A stretch of DNA of 64,000 bases from Entomortierella parvispora (GCA_963573315.1 OY752147.1:2108001-2172000); one strand, 5' to 3'; shown: positions 10,329-22,349, numbered from the stretch's first letter. Notes: generated from the letters alone by a model not told the origin. Numbers and translations are program-made.

Positions 10329-13124
10329 CTATGGTGCAAAGTACTGCTCCACTTGAGCGATCAAATCGTCCTTCTTGCCAGCATATGGTCTCTGCACAGA
10401 TGCCAAAAATTGCTTCAGCGTCGCCACCGTCGCCTGGTCATCGCAAAGGGAGATTTCGTTAGAAAGATGTTATTTCTTTTCAAAAACTGTCATTGTCCGC
10501 TACATGCCGTCAGAATGTACCTTTTTTAGCTCGCCACTGTCATATTTCTCCTGCATCTCCTGACGCAGTCCTTCGTCATCAGCAGGCTGACTGCTCTTGG
10601 ACTTCTTGGAACCCTGCGATGCCTCAGATGCCTGTGATTGCTGTAGAGTAAATGACCACGAAAGATACAGTTGATTAATGAAAACTGCAAAGATCAAGCA
10701 TACATCCTCAAGTCTTCTCTCCTTGTTTACCGAAGCTCGCTTGCGAGGTGCTGGCACGCTTGCATCTTCATGAACGGGCAAGTCCACGGTCTCTGCAACA
10801 CTTTTGTAGTTCTGGATGTAGGCTCCAGCACGCTAAATGAGCCATCACAGTTATCACTTGTTAGAGACTCAAATTCTCAAGTACCCATGATCGAATTAAC
10901 AGGCTACTTTACATCGTGCATTTGCTGGGTTTTTGGTAGTGTCTTGTCATCAATGTCCATGTCCTGTTGGTTGAGGGCCGTTGCTTGTAAGACCTTGTAA
11001 TGCTTTTGAAGGGCTGAGGGACAAATGTACGGTCTAGAGTCAATACAGAGCCAACACTTAAAGATGCCTCTTTTTGTGGTACTTACTCGGGTTTTCGTAG
11101 TTGTCTGGCTTAAAGCCCCTTTTCATGTTCAGCTTTGAAATGATGGCCTTTGCCGCCTCAATAAGATCCGTTGGTGCTAATATTTCAAATTGATATGATT
11201 GTTAATAAGGGTCACAGTGCCAACTAGGACAAGACTTGTCAAGAGAGAAAAACTTACGTCGATAATCAGTTTGAATGGGCAGGGGTCGAATATCATCAGC
11301 CCATGGAAGAAAAATAAGTTGAAATCCGGGAGGGAGCTCTTGGCCGTGCTCGCTTACAACCTCCAGCTAGAGAGAATAAATGACGTTACGCAAATCGTGT
11401 CAATTCAAAGACTTCAGTGCCAATCTTACAATCTTCTTTGCTATGTGACTTACTTGAGGGATCAAGGCAACCAGTCGGGTACTGAAGTTGGCGCGCTGTG
11501 TAAACGAGCAAATCGCGACCTTGTCCATTTCAGCCATCGCTGTCAATAAAGAAGAAAAGGCTCGAGTACTGCCCTCATACGAGCTTTCGTCAGGATACAA
11601 GAACATGGAGTGATTGATGTTAAGCTGCATAGGGATCGCGTCCTTATCCTTGAAACCGATCAAAGCCAGACCTGGGGGACCAAAAGTCTTCATGGCTGCT
11701 ATCTCTTCCTTTGTGAACACGACTTTGGCACCCCCAAACTCCCAATAGTACTTGAGATCCGCCGGAGTGATGTATTGGGTTGTATCGGCGCAGATCCATG
11801 AGGTAACAGTTTCCACCTCACGAACAGCTTCACCAAGAGTATAGACGTTCCTGTGCGTTCCTTTCTTTTGACTCATCACAAGGTTGTATCCCTTGACTCC
11901 GAACTCCAGGCCTGGTCCGAGCTTTAATGGAACATTGAACAAGGAGCGCTTCTTCACTTCCTTCCGTTGGATTCTCTGAAGCAACTCTTTGAGCTTGGCG
12001 TTGGTGTTTTCAGCTTCTTCCCGCTCATCCTCTTCACTCTCAAACCCGCCAAGTAAGATATCCTATCAAAGATAACATCGGTTAGGTATGAATGGCTAGA
12101 ACTTTCTCCATGTAGCACAATTCTAGGCACCTTGTAGAAGAGACTGCGGTCAAAACGTTCGTTGGGTTTGTCAATGTCAAACAGCTCGATCTTGATGCCA
12201 AAGTCCTGTAGATCCTTTGCCCTGACTTTGGATGCACTGCGCAATGAAATGTCGCCGCGATGAGGGTCGTCCTCGTTTGTCAACAAAAACATGCGCTTAG
12301 ATCCGATTCGTTGCGCACTATTTGAGGAAAAGAAAAAAGAAGGAAAAAATGTTAGGCCTGGCTTTGCAGAAAACGTAGCCACAGATGAATAGATTCGTAC
12401 TCACCTGCTGCCAAAGAGATTGGAGGCTGTCCAGAATACCTCGCCGAGAGTATATTTCCCATCGCTTGATCCAAATTCTTCGTCAAAATCAATGGTTCCT
12501 AACCAAGAGACAGTTACAGCAGAGTCAGTCTGAGAGTTCATGTGACAAATGGATAGAAACAAGTTTTGAAAGAGAGAAATCCATACTGTCGTCGATTCCT
12601 TCAAGTTGTTGAATCTTGCTCACGTCAGGCGCGTCAAGATCCTGAAGTACGTAGATGTTTTCAAAGTTGGTCAAGTTCTTTGATTTTTTCTAATAGACGG
12701 ATATAAGGATTAAGGATGGAGACCAAGTGTACACATCCACTTCCTTATTACTGTAGCCAGTACTGAATACTAGGTTGCGAGGAAACTTACGGTGCCATAA
12801 AGCAGGATGCCAACCAGGTCCGAGTCACTGCTGATAATCTTGTTCATTTGCACGGTCATGGCACACTTGATGGCCCTGTAGAACGGGATCTCTCCATCCT
12901 CCGCGGGCTGGAGCATTGCTGGAGAGCAATCAATAACAAAAAGGATGCTGTCTCTGCTACTCCATTGTGTCTAGGAAATCAATTCCAAAGGAAGTCAGGG
13001 TCCACCATGCGAATGTGGATGAATTTGGGTTCAAAAGGCCTACCTCCTGAGCATCCGTTACAATGTCATCATCACCTTCCTCTTCCTCATTGTTGTCATA
13101 GTTGCTATGCCAGCTTGCGGACAT
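10329..13124 (-). CDS. KU70: Ku70 subunit of the Ku DNA-end-binding heterodimer
   Basis: Ku70 with Ku80 rings DNA ends in non-homologous end joining and protects telomeres. The protein starts MSASWHSNYDNNEEEEGDDD at 13124, an acidic lead before the vWA-like domain (RDSILFVIDCSPAM, IPFYRAIKCAMTVQMNKII). The family block RMFLLTNEDDPHRGD follows, then the Ku core (LKLGPGLEFGVKGYNLVM, GPPGLALIGFKDKD, SMFLYPDESSYEGSTRAF). C-terminal blocks are PPGFQLIFLPWADDIRPLP, KPDNYENPALQKHYKVLQA and a SAP domain near the end (TVATLKQFLASVQRPYAGKK). About nine introns, all small. Stop is at 10329. The SAP domain separates Ku70 from Ku80. A Lys/Ser-rich linker between the arm and the SAP domain (around 10560-10760) resembles a nuclear localisation region. 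Confidence 0.95.
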
Positions 13125-13424
13125 TGTAATGGCGAAACTGTGGTGGGTTGACTGTGGTTAATGTCCTGAAAGATGCAAACGGGGGGGGATGATGCAAAGA
13201 ATTCCATTTTTAAAAAAAATGGTGGCAAAAATTTCAAAGGCCTTTATTTTTGATGTCTTTGGCCCGCGCAAGGGCTGGTGTTGTGGAGAATGAATAACAT
13301 GGGCGACTGACAAAGACCTTTTGTTTGCACAGATGATAGATATAGATACGAAGGGTCGATGAGTGAAGGAAAAGATGAAGAATAATAAAAATACAAAGGC
13401 GGACAAAGAAAGACGACCATGGCG

Positions 13425-14834
13425 TTAGATATGGAACTCGTTCTGAGGCGTCCAGATGAAGCGGGCTAGCTGAGAAGCCCACTCAACTTCGTTCATGCCA
13501 CCATCGTCATGACCCCAGTCATTGAAGCCGAGCTGGGACGAGTTCCAAATCTGCTTATAATCCTCATCAAAGGCAACCTTCTGCGTTTCATCCTGTGCGC
13601 TTTGGGCTGTTGAGGCATAAGATTGTTGTGGTCCCTGAATGGTAATGCTTTGGTGATTGTCGTTCAAGGCATTCAACGAATCCCAGGAAGCCGCAGACGA
13701 AGAGCGCAGGTGATGTCGGTGTTGACGCTGCACTTGAGTCCTATCAACCGCGACTTGGGCTTTGTTTTCTGATAGCGGCAAAGTTGAAATGGAATGAACA
13801 TCTTCACCGAGACGAACTTGACCCCTGTCAACGTCGATTTGCTTTGCCAGCTGCGTAGGATTGAACATGGTTTCACTCTTTGGGACACGGGGGCGCAAGC
13901 ACTGCGGTTCAGGAGTATTGGTAGCATGTCCAGGCCCGGGTAAGGGGCCAGAGTTGGCACGAACTCGGGGCGCTTGCTTGGGCGAGTTCTCAAACAGGAT
14001 GGACAGTGGCACTCTAGATTCTTCTAGACGATGCACAAAAGTACATCGGTCGTTGTATTTGCAGTAGCCATAGGTCTGGTAACTGGTGCAGAGCTGGGTC
14101 TTATATCGAGGGTGGCGGGCAACATGCTGTAGCTCCTGGCGACTATGTGCAAACTGACACTGATCTCCGTATCTATACCAGAAAGATCAAGAGAGGTTGT
14201 GTGGGAGAGTGATCAGTCGGCGATCAATAGAAAATTTGACTCTGTTGTCACTGGTTGTGATGGAGGGTGAGCATGAATGACAGCACAAAGCGCCTTTGCG
14301 CGCTTACTTGCAAGGATGCCCAGAGGTAAGAGACACGCAGAGCTCGGTCTTGTACAGTTCGCTTTTTCGGCCATTCTCTGCCAGAGTGGATCGACGAGAG
14401 CCCTGAGACCGTTTGTTCGAAACTTCTTGTTCCCCTGTGGGCCCGATATCTGTGCCTTTGGGAGCCTCGGGACAACGAGACGGGATAGACTGGGCGAGTC
14501 CTCGATCGGTATGGGTGACTCGGGATGCACTTGTTGCCGTCGGTACAGAGTTTTCGAAGCTTGTGCACCAACCTCGGTGAAAGGCGTCATGGTCCTCTGA
14601 ATATGTGTCTGAGCTCTGTGGAGATGCAGGTGGATTCACACAGAAAATGACAGCGCCACCGAGATCCATACTCGTCCCTCCCAAAGACTCTCGCATGGAC
14701 TGTTCTGGATATAAAGTGTCGGCACTCTCTGCAAGGATCAAGGCTCGAGGGATGGGGCGGGCTGTTCTCTTTCGACGACCCAAGGCTCCAGCTACTGTGT
14801 ATGTGGGAATGGTCAGCGCATCGGAAGCACCCAT
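13425..14834 (-). CDS. Tandem CCCH zinc-finger protein, tristetraprolin/Cth2 type
   Basis: Predicted RNA-binding protein of about 424 aa that, by family, would bind AU-rich 3'UTR elements and promote mRNA decay. Two exons (14308-14834 and 13425-14172) join inside the first finger. Both fingers have exact C-x8-C-x5-C-x3-H spacing: YKTELCVSLTSGHPC with KYGDQCQFAH, and YKTQLCTSYQTYGYC with KYNDRCTFVH. Their lead-ins are YKTEL and YKTQL, and the linker between the last His and the next Cys is 18 aa, the spacing typical of the TTP/TIS11 family. Regions outside the fingers are low complexity. I chose MGASDALT at 14834 because a TATA box lies about 170 bp upstream at 15005-15012; the frame stays open to 15155 but that part would be untranslated leader. 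Yeast Cth1/Cth2 are the nearest named relatives. Confidence 0.9.
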
Positions 14835-15004
14835 TTTGCGGCAGAAAGAAAGAGTGGTGACTGCAAGAGTAATAAGGTGGGGAAGCAAGGATGAAAGCAA
14901 AGTGGCGATGAGGTTGGGATGTGCGGAAACAGAGATAGTAAAGTCAGAGACTGGTGATGAGATGAAAGAGAATGAAAGAGAAAACAAATCGTTGATGGCT
15001 GTGC

Positions 15005-15012
15005 CTTTTATA
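15005..15012 (-). promoter_or_regulatory. TATA box of the CCCH zinc-finger gene
   Basis: The minus strand reads TATAAAAG here, about 170 bp before the chosen start codon at 14834. A start site roughly 30 bp downstream would leave a leader of about 140 bases, which argues against using the more distal in-frame ATG at 15155. Confidence 0.6.
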
Positions 15013-15478
15013 CGGTGCTCTTTGTTGAAAGGAAACAGTGAACTGCCTTTTTTAGACCAACTGTGGCGATGGATGTCAAGAGTTGTCCGTGCGCGACCGC
15101 ACACAACGGTATTCCTGACAGACCTGTCCCCGGGGACATTGATGGCGGCATGCATGTTTCTTCCTCAAAGGCGTTTGCAGTGTGAGCTGCAACCCGCAGC
15201 TTGAAGCTCTTTTCGCGACAAACAAACAAAGCGTGCAACGCGTCCCTGAGCCTGGCCCTGCTGCAGGCTGCAGGTCAGCTCCGAATCACCTGACGACTTA
15301 ATGTTCGCTTCGCGTGCAGGCTGACCGAAAAAAAATGTTTCATTGCGAAAGGGTCCAATACCTTCAACTGCATTCCCTTTCTCTTTTCCAACGCAGACCC
15401 CAACACCCCCTGCTGAAAAGCAGCCAGAAAGAAAACCCACAAATAATAGCACCTCTCTTACTTCCCTCCATTATCGTC

Positions 15479-16571
15479 ATGGACGAACTGATCTTTCCTC
15501 AACCTTCGCCTGCTCCACTCATTCTCCCTCGGAGACTCTCGACTCATGGAGGTGGGGGCGGTGCAGGCCATCGTCAAAAAGGCCGCAGACTCCACATCCA
15601 ACAACAGCAGCCTTTGCCATCCGCGAGCGAGGAGAAGGCATCGGATCAACAAAATCGAGACAATCAGTCCTTGGGTGGCAATAGCCTGACCCACTGCTTT
15701 TATTATCCCACAGGTCTTTACCCGCCCAACTCCAACACCCACGCCGTCTCTCCAGGAGATTCCGTCAACCCACCGGCAATCTTTAGCTTTGGAAACGACA
15801 AGGGGATGGAAGGGTTTGTCAATCCCTCAGCCGACTCTGCAAACCCTACATACCAGTCATCTCTGACAACTGTTCGTAGACACTCTGTTGCAACGGGATC
15901 ACCGTGGGCCACAGTTCCGCCACGACACGCTCTTCACATGCCTGTTATGAAAGTCAACCCAGAAATCTGGCGTAGTGAGAATCATCAACGGGAGATCCAT
16001 CGTTTGATGCGAGAAGGACGAGATGAAGAGGTGATGAGGAGACGAGATATTCAGAGTGTTATGGACACGATTAGTGACGACGACGAGGAGAAAGAAATGT
16101 CTGGCGTGGTTCTCACAACTGATCTTGGTGGCTTCCGGGAAGCTGAGGAGAAGGAAAGAGTAAGTAGGGCGGGTGTACCGACGATTTTCTCGCAGTAACT
16201 GCTTTCTGTGTCATTCTCTCAAGAAACTAACAGCGTTATTAATATTCCTTGGGCGGTAGGGTCGTATCCAGGAGGAAGTTCGACAAGAGTGGGCACGGCA
16301 AGTTGAGTATCAGAACAATCAGTGGCGTGCACAAGAGTACCAAAGAAGGAGGAGTTGGCCCAATGTGTTGGACCATCCACATCCTGTGCAAGTTTTACAA
16401 CCGAGGCCAACCATACAGCAGCACGGAGGAATGCAGCGGATACCGGACCAGTTGCCAGCACCAAGTCTACAGCGCAGATCGTCCTTTGGGCGGCCCGACA
16501 GTTCAATCGGCGGATCTTCTGGGAGGTACACGCGATGGGGCAATAGCCAGTTCAGCAACTACCGAGGATAA
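15479..16571 (+). CDS. Uncharacterised hydrophilic protein
   Basis: I do not recognise this gene. Two exons (15479-16159 and 16260-16571) join in frame to give about 330 aa. The N-terminal half is low complexity with a Gly run, a Gln run and many Ser/Pro/Asn. The middle is a charged, probably helical stretch (WRSENHQREIHRLMREGRDE then EEVMRRRDIQSVMDTISDDD) that continues across the splice into GRIQEEVRQEWARQVEYQNN. The C-terminus is rich in Arg, Gln and Ser with RRSSF and RRSW motifs that resemble basophilic-kinase sites. No membrane segment or signal peptide is present. The start MDELIFPQP was preferred because it follows a CT-rich leader. The nearest divergent neighbour is the CCCH gene; the gap is about 640 bp. 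Confidence 0.7.
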
Positions 16572-16892
16572 AGAAGAGGAGGGGAAATAAAATTGGAAGA
16601 GCATGCAAGTCACTTTTGGGCACGATCGAGGCATTTCCCAGAAGGAAAGATTAGTGAACCTTCCGTCGGAGTCGGTTCGTGGGACAAAAGGCGGACGATC
16701 GGGGAGTGGAGGAGCAAGAGGGTGGGAGAAAGTGGTGTCCAATGTCCATCGATCTTGCGCACAAGCTAAGGTCCGGGGCGAACAAAGAAGAGAAACAAAT
16801 CGCAAGACACACCTCAATTTGTCATCACCTCTGTCGAGCACGAAAGAGTGAGATCAGAGACAGAGCCAGAAAGATGAGGTTTTACCGCGGAA

Positions 16893-16900
16893 TATAAAAG
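16893..16900 (+). promoter_or_regulatory. TATA box of the aldo/keto reductase gene
   Basis: A TATAAAAG core lies about 95 bp before the ATG at 16995. It is followed by a CT-rich stretch running to the start codon, a typical fungal core-promoter arrangement seen in strongly expressed genes. Confidence 0.65.
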
Positions 16901-16994
16901 GGTCCTTTCTTTTGTTCTTCTTCTCTTCTCATTCACTTCATCCTCATTCTCTCATCCCTCTCCTCTCCACCACTCCATTCACTCATCTCTCATC

Positions 16995-18391
16995 ATGTCT
17001 CTCGGTCGTATTGCTAAGCTTAACACTGGTGCCTCCATCCCCTTGGTTGGGTAAGTTTTCAAATCACTCCCCACACAGTTCTCAGTCCTTTTCTTGGTTC
17101 ATAGCTATGCCTACGCTACAACGCGTCTTCTCGCTGCTCAGAAGTGGTCGCGAGCTGCGGGAGAGGTTCTTCCGGCCGCAGCCGCGAACGGACGACAAAA
17201 GGGGAAAAAATCCTCCAAAGGAGCAATTGTGCAGTTGGGAACGTGCACAATTGCGGGCTGAGTGTTGTACTGCACCACTTTTCGGACAATCGTAGACGAC
17301 AGCTGCTAACCATTTCTTCCCCCTTTCCACCTGCTAGTTTGGGCACATGGCAGAGCAAGCCTGACGTCGTCAAGCACGCCGTGAAGGTCGCCATTCAGTC
17401 TGGATACCGCCACATTGACGCCGCCTGGATCTACGGAAACGAGAAGGAGGTCGGTGAGGCTATTCGCGAGTCCAACGTTCCCCGCGAGGAGCTCTTTGTC
17501 ACCACCAAGCTCTGGAACAACTCTCATCGCCCGGAAGATGTTCTCCCTGCCCTCGAGAGCTCCCTGAAGAACCTTGGTCTCGACTACGTTGACCTCTACT
17601 TGATGGTATGTCACTAGCTGTCATTTTTTTATAAGTCGACGCTTGTTCACCCCCGTCCCCCCCCCCTAACACCTCTTTTTTGTATTCATTCATATAGCAC
17701 TGGCCTGTGGCTTTTAAGAGTGGAAAGGAGGCCGTGGCCAAAGATGCTGATGGCAAGATCCTCTTTGAGAATGTCGACATCACCGAGACCTACAAGGCCA
17801 TGGAAGCTCTCGTTGCCACCGGCAAGACCAAGGCCATTGGTGTCTCCAACTTCTCCATTACCAACCTCGAGAAGCTCCTTAAGGTTGCCAAGATCGTCCC
17901 TGCCGCCAACCAGGTCGAGCTTCATCCCGAGAACCCTCAGTGGGGACTCTTGGAGTACTGCAACTCGAAGGGCATCCACCTCACTGCTTACTCTCCTCTC
18001 GGTTCGACCGATTCTCCTTTGATCAAGCGTGACGAGGTATTTTGTCCAAGAAAAGAAAGAAAATTCACTGGCAAATTCATTTCTCCACTTCAGCTGCTCG
18101 TATTATTGTATCCACTCACATCTCTGTCGTTGCCCATGTCCAAAATAGATCACCAAGATCGCAGAGAAGCACAACAGCTCGAACGCCAACGTGTTGATTG
18201 CCTGGGGTGCCCAGCGTGGTACCAGTGTCATCCCCAAGTCTGTGACGGATTCCCGCATCATCTCCAACTTCAAGGACATTATCTTGGACGAGGAGGATCT
18301 CAAGGTTCTCAAGAGCTTGACTGAGGGCAAGGCCTCGCACCGTTACTGCGACCCCATCAACTTCTGGGGTGTCAAGGTTTTTGACGATTAA
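16995..18391 (+). CDS. Aldo/keto reductase (AKR family, NADPH-dependent)
   Basis: Cytosolic oxidoreductase of about 301 aa, predicted to reduce aldehydes or ketones with NAD(P)H. Four exons (16995-17050, 17338-17605, 17698-18036, 18149-18391) sum to 302 codons. The TIM-barrel hallmarks are present: [15 protein letters not shown] supplies the catalytic Asp and Tyr, FVTTKLWN the Lys, and LYLMHWPV the His. [15 protein letters not shown] and TAYSPLGS follow, then the cofactor motif IPKSV. The best family match is the AKR group that includes yeast Gcy1/Ypr1 and mammalian aldose reductase; the substrate cannot be told from sequence. Codon use is strongly biased to C-ending codons compared with neighbouring genes, which together with the TATA box suggests high expression. 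Intron 1 is unusually long (287 bp) and contains two strong hairpins. Confidence 0.95.
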
Positions 18392-19797
18392 GTACGTGCA
18401 CACCCAAGGTGCCGTTCTGAACATGTAAATAAAAGTTTTTTTCCTGGATGCCAGGAAACCAATGTTTGCTCATGTCCATACTATGTTCAGATACTTGCCA
18501 CGATTGATGCGAAGGAACAAGGTAAATGGAAAAAAGTACCTGTGCAGTAAGCGATATGATTTGGTAAGAGGCAGGGCGGCGTGTACGAAGGAGTGGACCA
18601 GGCAGGGTAGAGTGAGGTGAGTGAGAGGTCGAGAGCACTGGAGAGCAGGGCAGATGAGCTCACAATCGATTGGTCTCAAATGTTCATTTGCGTACCTGGC
18701 CACCTTTGGGAAGGCGCGAGATTGGATGCAGGCTGGCATCACCCATCGGTGGAGCGGGCGCAACGGGACCAAGTCGGAAAGATGGAAGGACAGACAGATG
18801 TACGGACAGACGGAGGTGGTGGGACTTTTGAGAGGGAGAGCGAGAGAGATAGAGATAGAGATAGAGAGAAGACAGAGAAGAGAGAGAGAGAGATACACTT
18901 GCAGACAGACAGAGAGATGCTCTATTTTGAGCGAAGTGAGGTGAAGTAAAGTGAGGTGAGGTGGGTTACAGCCTGACATACAACAACAGACATGCAGACA
19001 ACAGACAAGCAAACAAACAGACAGAAACAGAAACATCGAGTGCTGACATTTGACCGTTGGGACGAGCAAGGGCGAACAAGCGCCTTTCTTTGAAGAGATG
19101 AAAAAGGGATGGCCACGACGGGACATGCAGACTCAACAGAGACCCACGAAGCTTATTCGCGAGGTCAGACAGAGAGTCGAGTCCAGTCAAGTCAACAAGA
19201 TGTCAATGGGAGGAGAAGATGCATGCATGGACAGACTGAGGTTGGACTGAAGGAAGATGTGCCTTTTTCTCTCTCTGTCTCTCTCTCTCTCTCTTTCTCT
19301 CTTTCCTCTTCTTTTTTTTCTTCTCTTCTCTTCACGACCCCCACGTCCTCTTCCCTTCCCTTGCATTCCTGCTCCTCATCCCTGTCATCCCCGTCCTCAT
19401 CCCTTCTCCTCCTCCTTTCTCCTCCTCCCTCCTCCTCCCTCTGCCGTCCTCTTCACTATCGCTACCTCCTCTTCTTGACGAACTACCGCCTCGCTCTCTT
19501 TCACATAGACTCGCTAACCATCGTCATCCTTCTACCCACACGACGCGTCCCTTCGTCACAATTCCTTCCTTGGCTCCTTCCTTCTTTCCCTCCTTCCTTC
19601 CTTCAAAACCTTGACCCCGTCCCCTCCTTTTCCCTTTTTTATTCTCCCGCGTGCGTTTTGCTATTGTCTCATCCTCATTTGGCACTCCATCAATTGCTCC
19701 GCCCAACTTCGAGACTCGGACGTCAACTTTCGCGCCACACACCCTACCTACCCGCCCGCCCTTACAGCTTACTGCAACCCCCGCTTTCCCTAAAACA
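18392..19797. other. Intergenic region with GA and CT tracts
   Basis: About 1.4 kb without a supportable gene. It has a GA-rich microsatellite-like tract at about 18830-18920 with short GATA-like units, interspersed CAGACAGA repeats to about 19030, then a long pyrimidine tract (about 19257-19640) on the plus strand leading to the start of the next gene. The open frames across the CT tract are only Ser/Leu/Pro/Phe translations of the repeat. It probably holds the promoter and long 5' leader of the SH3 membrane protein. Confidence 0.6.
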
Positions 19798-22349
19798 ATG
19801 ACTTCTTCGTCTTGGATTGCAAAGACCTTGGTTCCCTTGGCCGTCGTTCTGGCCACTGTCCAAGGCGCCTGCGTGTCTCTCGCAGGCTCCAAGGTGTGTC
19901 CTGACTTTGCCAAGCAACAGGTTGACACCTCTGTTGCTCAAACCTTGACTTCCTGGACTGCGGGCATCAACTTTCCAAGCTTCACAAATGTCGCCACTTT
20001 TGATAGTGCAGTCATGAACGCGACTGCATTCATGACCTCTAACACCTGCAAAGACTACAGCTCCTCTGATCGAATCCCCTACCAGAACACTGTTTTGTGC
20101 ACTATGGCTGTCCAGGACCCAAAATCTGCGGCTTGCTCAAAAATAGCTGCCACCTCCATCCCTAACATGTGTTCGGACTCGTGCAAGCAGTACGTTACTG
20201 GATACTCGGCTATGGTGAACAGCCTCTGTCCAACCGATGCCACATCTCAAGCAAACCTCAAGACCCTGACTCTGATCTGTACCACTGGAACCAGCCCCCC
20301 ATCGTATACTGGCCTGAACAATAATAACAGCGGGTGCTACAACGCCACAGTCAACGAAGCAGCTACATGTGGTAAGTGGCCTTGGTTCTCTATCTTTTTC
20401 TTTTCTTTTTATTTTTTCTCCCAGAGTTTTGTCGGGTTTGGAGCTCCTCCAGGAACAAAGTTTAGGCCTAATGGATATAGTCTCTCGACCGAGGATATCA
20501 GGATCTTGGACGCCAACCTGCTCGAAGGGTAGCGAGGTGTCGACTTGCTGAGGATTTGCGCAAGGGTGTCTGCACTTTCAACCTTCATCCTTTCATGCAC
20601 TCTTGTTTACTTCTTCCGGAATGGAGTCAAGTGAAGTGTTCGTGTGAGCTGGACACAAAACTGTTTGTGTAGAGTCCCTCTTTTCGTCACGACAAATGTT
20701 CCCAAAATCAAGGGCGAACAAGGTCCTGGCCCAGCCGTCTAATTTAATTAGGTGCAAAGCCAAAAAGAGGACCCAACGGCCGAAGGAAAAAAAAAAACAA
20801 CAGTAGGGTATCGCACCAGTGAGGAAGTTGTACAACCTTGTGAGCAATTTATTATTATTGTTGTTTTTGTGCGTCGTTCATCACTTGTTCTTTTCTTGTC
20901 CAGGCGTTGATTACCTATCTTCGGTCAGTGAGAGAGCAGAGAAGGAAAAAAAGGAAGGAGGGTCAAGAGGGAAGCATGACCTTTGCCCAGGTTTTGCCGT
21001 AATTTTCTGCTTGGAAACTATGAGATCAAGTTCTTTCTACCGGTTTTTGTTCGTTCTGTTATGAGAAACCCTTTTCTTTGCTGACGGCAATAATCTATGC
21101 ATCATCCTGCATGTGTCCGTAATTTAAGAAACATGTTCAGGGCCGAGATGATGATGGTCACACCCAAGAATAGACAGACCATCATCGAGAATAATCACCA
21201 CTAACGTTTTGAACTAATTGACCTCAATTAGGATTGGGTAGCCAGGTTGACATGTGCGCCTACTGCTCCAAGAACCCCACTAACACCTGTTGTGCCACTA
21301 CTGGGGCCACCTGTGTCGTCCCTACCTCGACGGCCACAAGCGTCACCACGATCCAGGGCTTGCTGCCACCAACCCCCTCTGCCTCCAGTGTCTCCACCGC
21401 AGAGACAGGACCAGGAACCGATAAATCCGCATCATCCTCTGGACTCGCCCAACCTGTCCTTTATGGTATCATCGGAGGTGGCGCTGCCCTGGCCTTGATT
21501 CTCTTGACCTTAATTATTTGCTGCTGTCGTCGTAAACGCTCGCCTTCCGTCAAGCCAACCAATGGCGGTCCCAATGGCAACAATTTGAGTCGCAACATGT
21601 CCAACTCGAGTGCCAGTCGGTACAAGATCTCTTCGCCCAAGATCCAGGAGGAAGCTTTCGCCGTCGCGTCATCTACTCCTATTCCCATGACGTCCATCAC
21701 GCCTCCCGCAGGAATCCATCACACTTCCAACTCCTCGGCCATTGTCGCCGCCGCTGCCTTGGCCGCTGCTGGAAACGCGTCTCGTCTCTCCAAGGGAAGC
21801 TCGGTCGGAGGCGGTGCAGCGGGTGCGAACGGAAGCCAGCTGCAGCAATCTTATTGTCAGGTCTTGTATCCTTACCAGGCCACTTTGGCGGATGAGTTGG
21901 AATTGACTCCTGGCGATATTGTCAATGTGCACCGTGTCTTTGACGACGGTTGGGCTGTGGGCGTGAACATGAACACGTCCAATGAAGGTGCTTTCCCAGT
22001 GGTGTGTGTGATGTTTGTGGACGAATCGGCGCTGGACGACGATTTCGAAGACGTAAACATGCATTCCATGACCCCCATGGGCCACCGTGAAGACGATCAA
22101 TCAAGCGGCAAACGCGGTAATTCCCCAGCACCTTCCTCCAACGGCTCCCGTGCGGCCTCACCCGTCCACTTGCCAAGACGCCACTCGTCCATGCTCCGAG
22201 ATAGCGCGGTCTTGCCCGGAATCAATTCGCCCATGACGAGCTCCCCTCTTGCCGGTGGAAACGGAAAGGCGATGCCACCGCCAGTGCGTGATACCATGAT
22301 GAGCGATGCTAGCTCAATTAACCGCTGGTGGGATGGTGAACACAAGTAG
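19798..22349 (+). CDS. Single-pass membrane protein with Cys-rich ectodomain and cytoplasmic SH3 domain
   Basis: Predicted type I plasma-membrane protein of about 563 aa from two exons, 19798-20371 and 21232-22349, joined ..[13 protein letters not shown]... It has an N-terminal signal peptide ([16 protein letters not shown]). A Cys-rich ectodomain with Asn-glycosylation sites follows ([43 protein letters not shown]), then a Ser/Thr-rich stalk. One transmembrane helix ([20 protein letters not shown]) is followed by the stop-transfer CCCRRKR. The cytoplasmic side carries an SH3 domain near residue 400 ([45 protein letters not shown]) and a Ser/Pro-rich tail with RRHSS. The layout resembles fungal wall or osmosensors in outline, but I know no named orthologue. 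The intron is 860 bp, long for this genome. No enzymatic domain is present. Confidence 0.85.

Noticed and set aside
18830-18920. Possible telomere-like or satellite array
   Set aside because: It is an irregular GA/GATA microsatellite, not a TTAGGG-type or long-unit array.
19109-19801. 230-codon plus-strand ORF of Ser, Leu, Pro and Phe
   Set aside because: It is a translation of the CT tract and has no domain; it overlaps the leader of the SH3 membrane protein gene.
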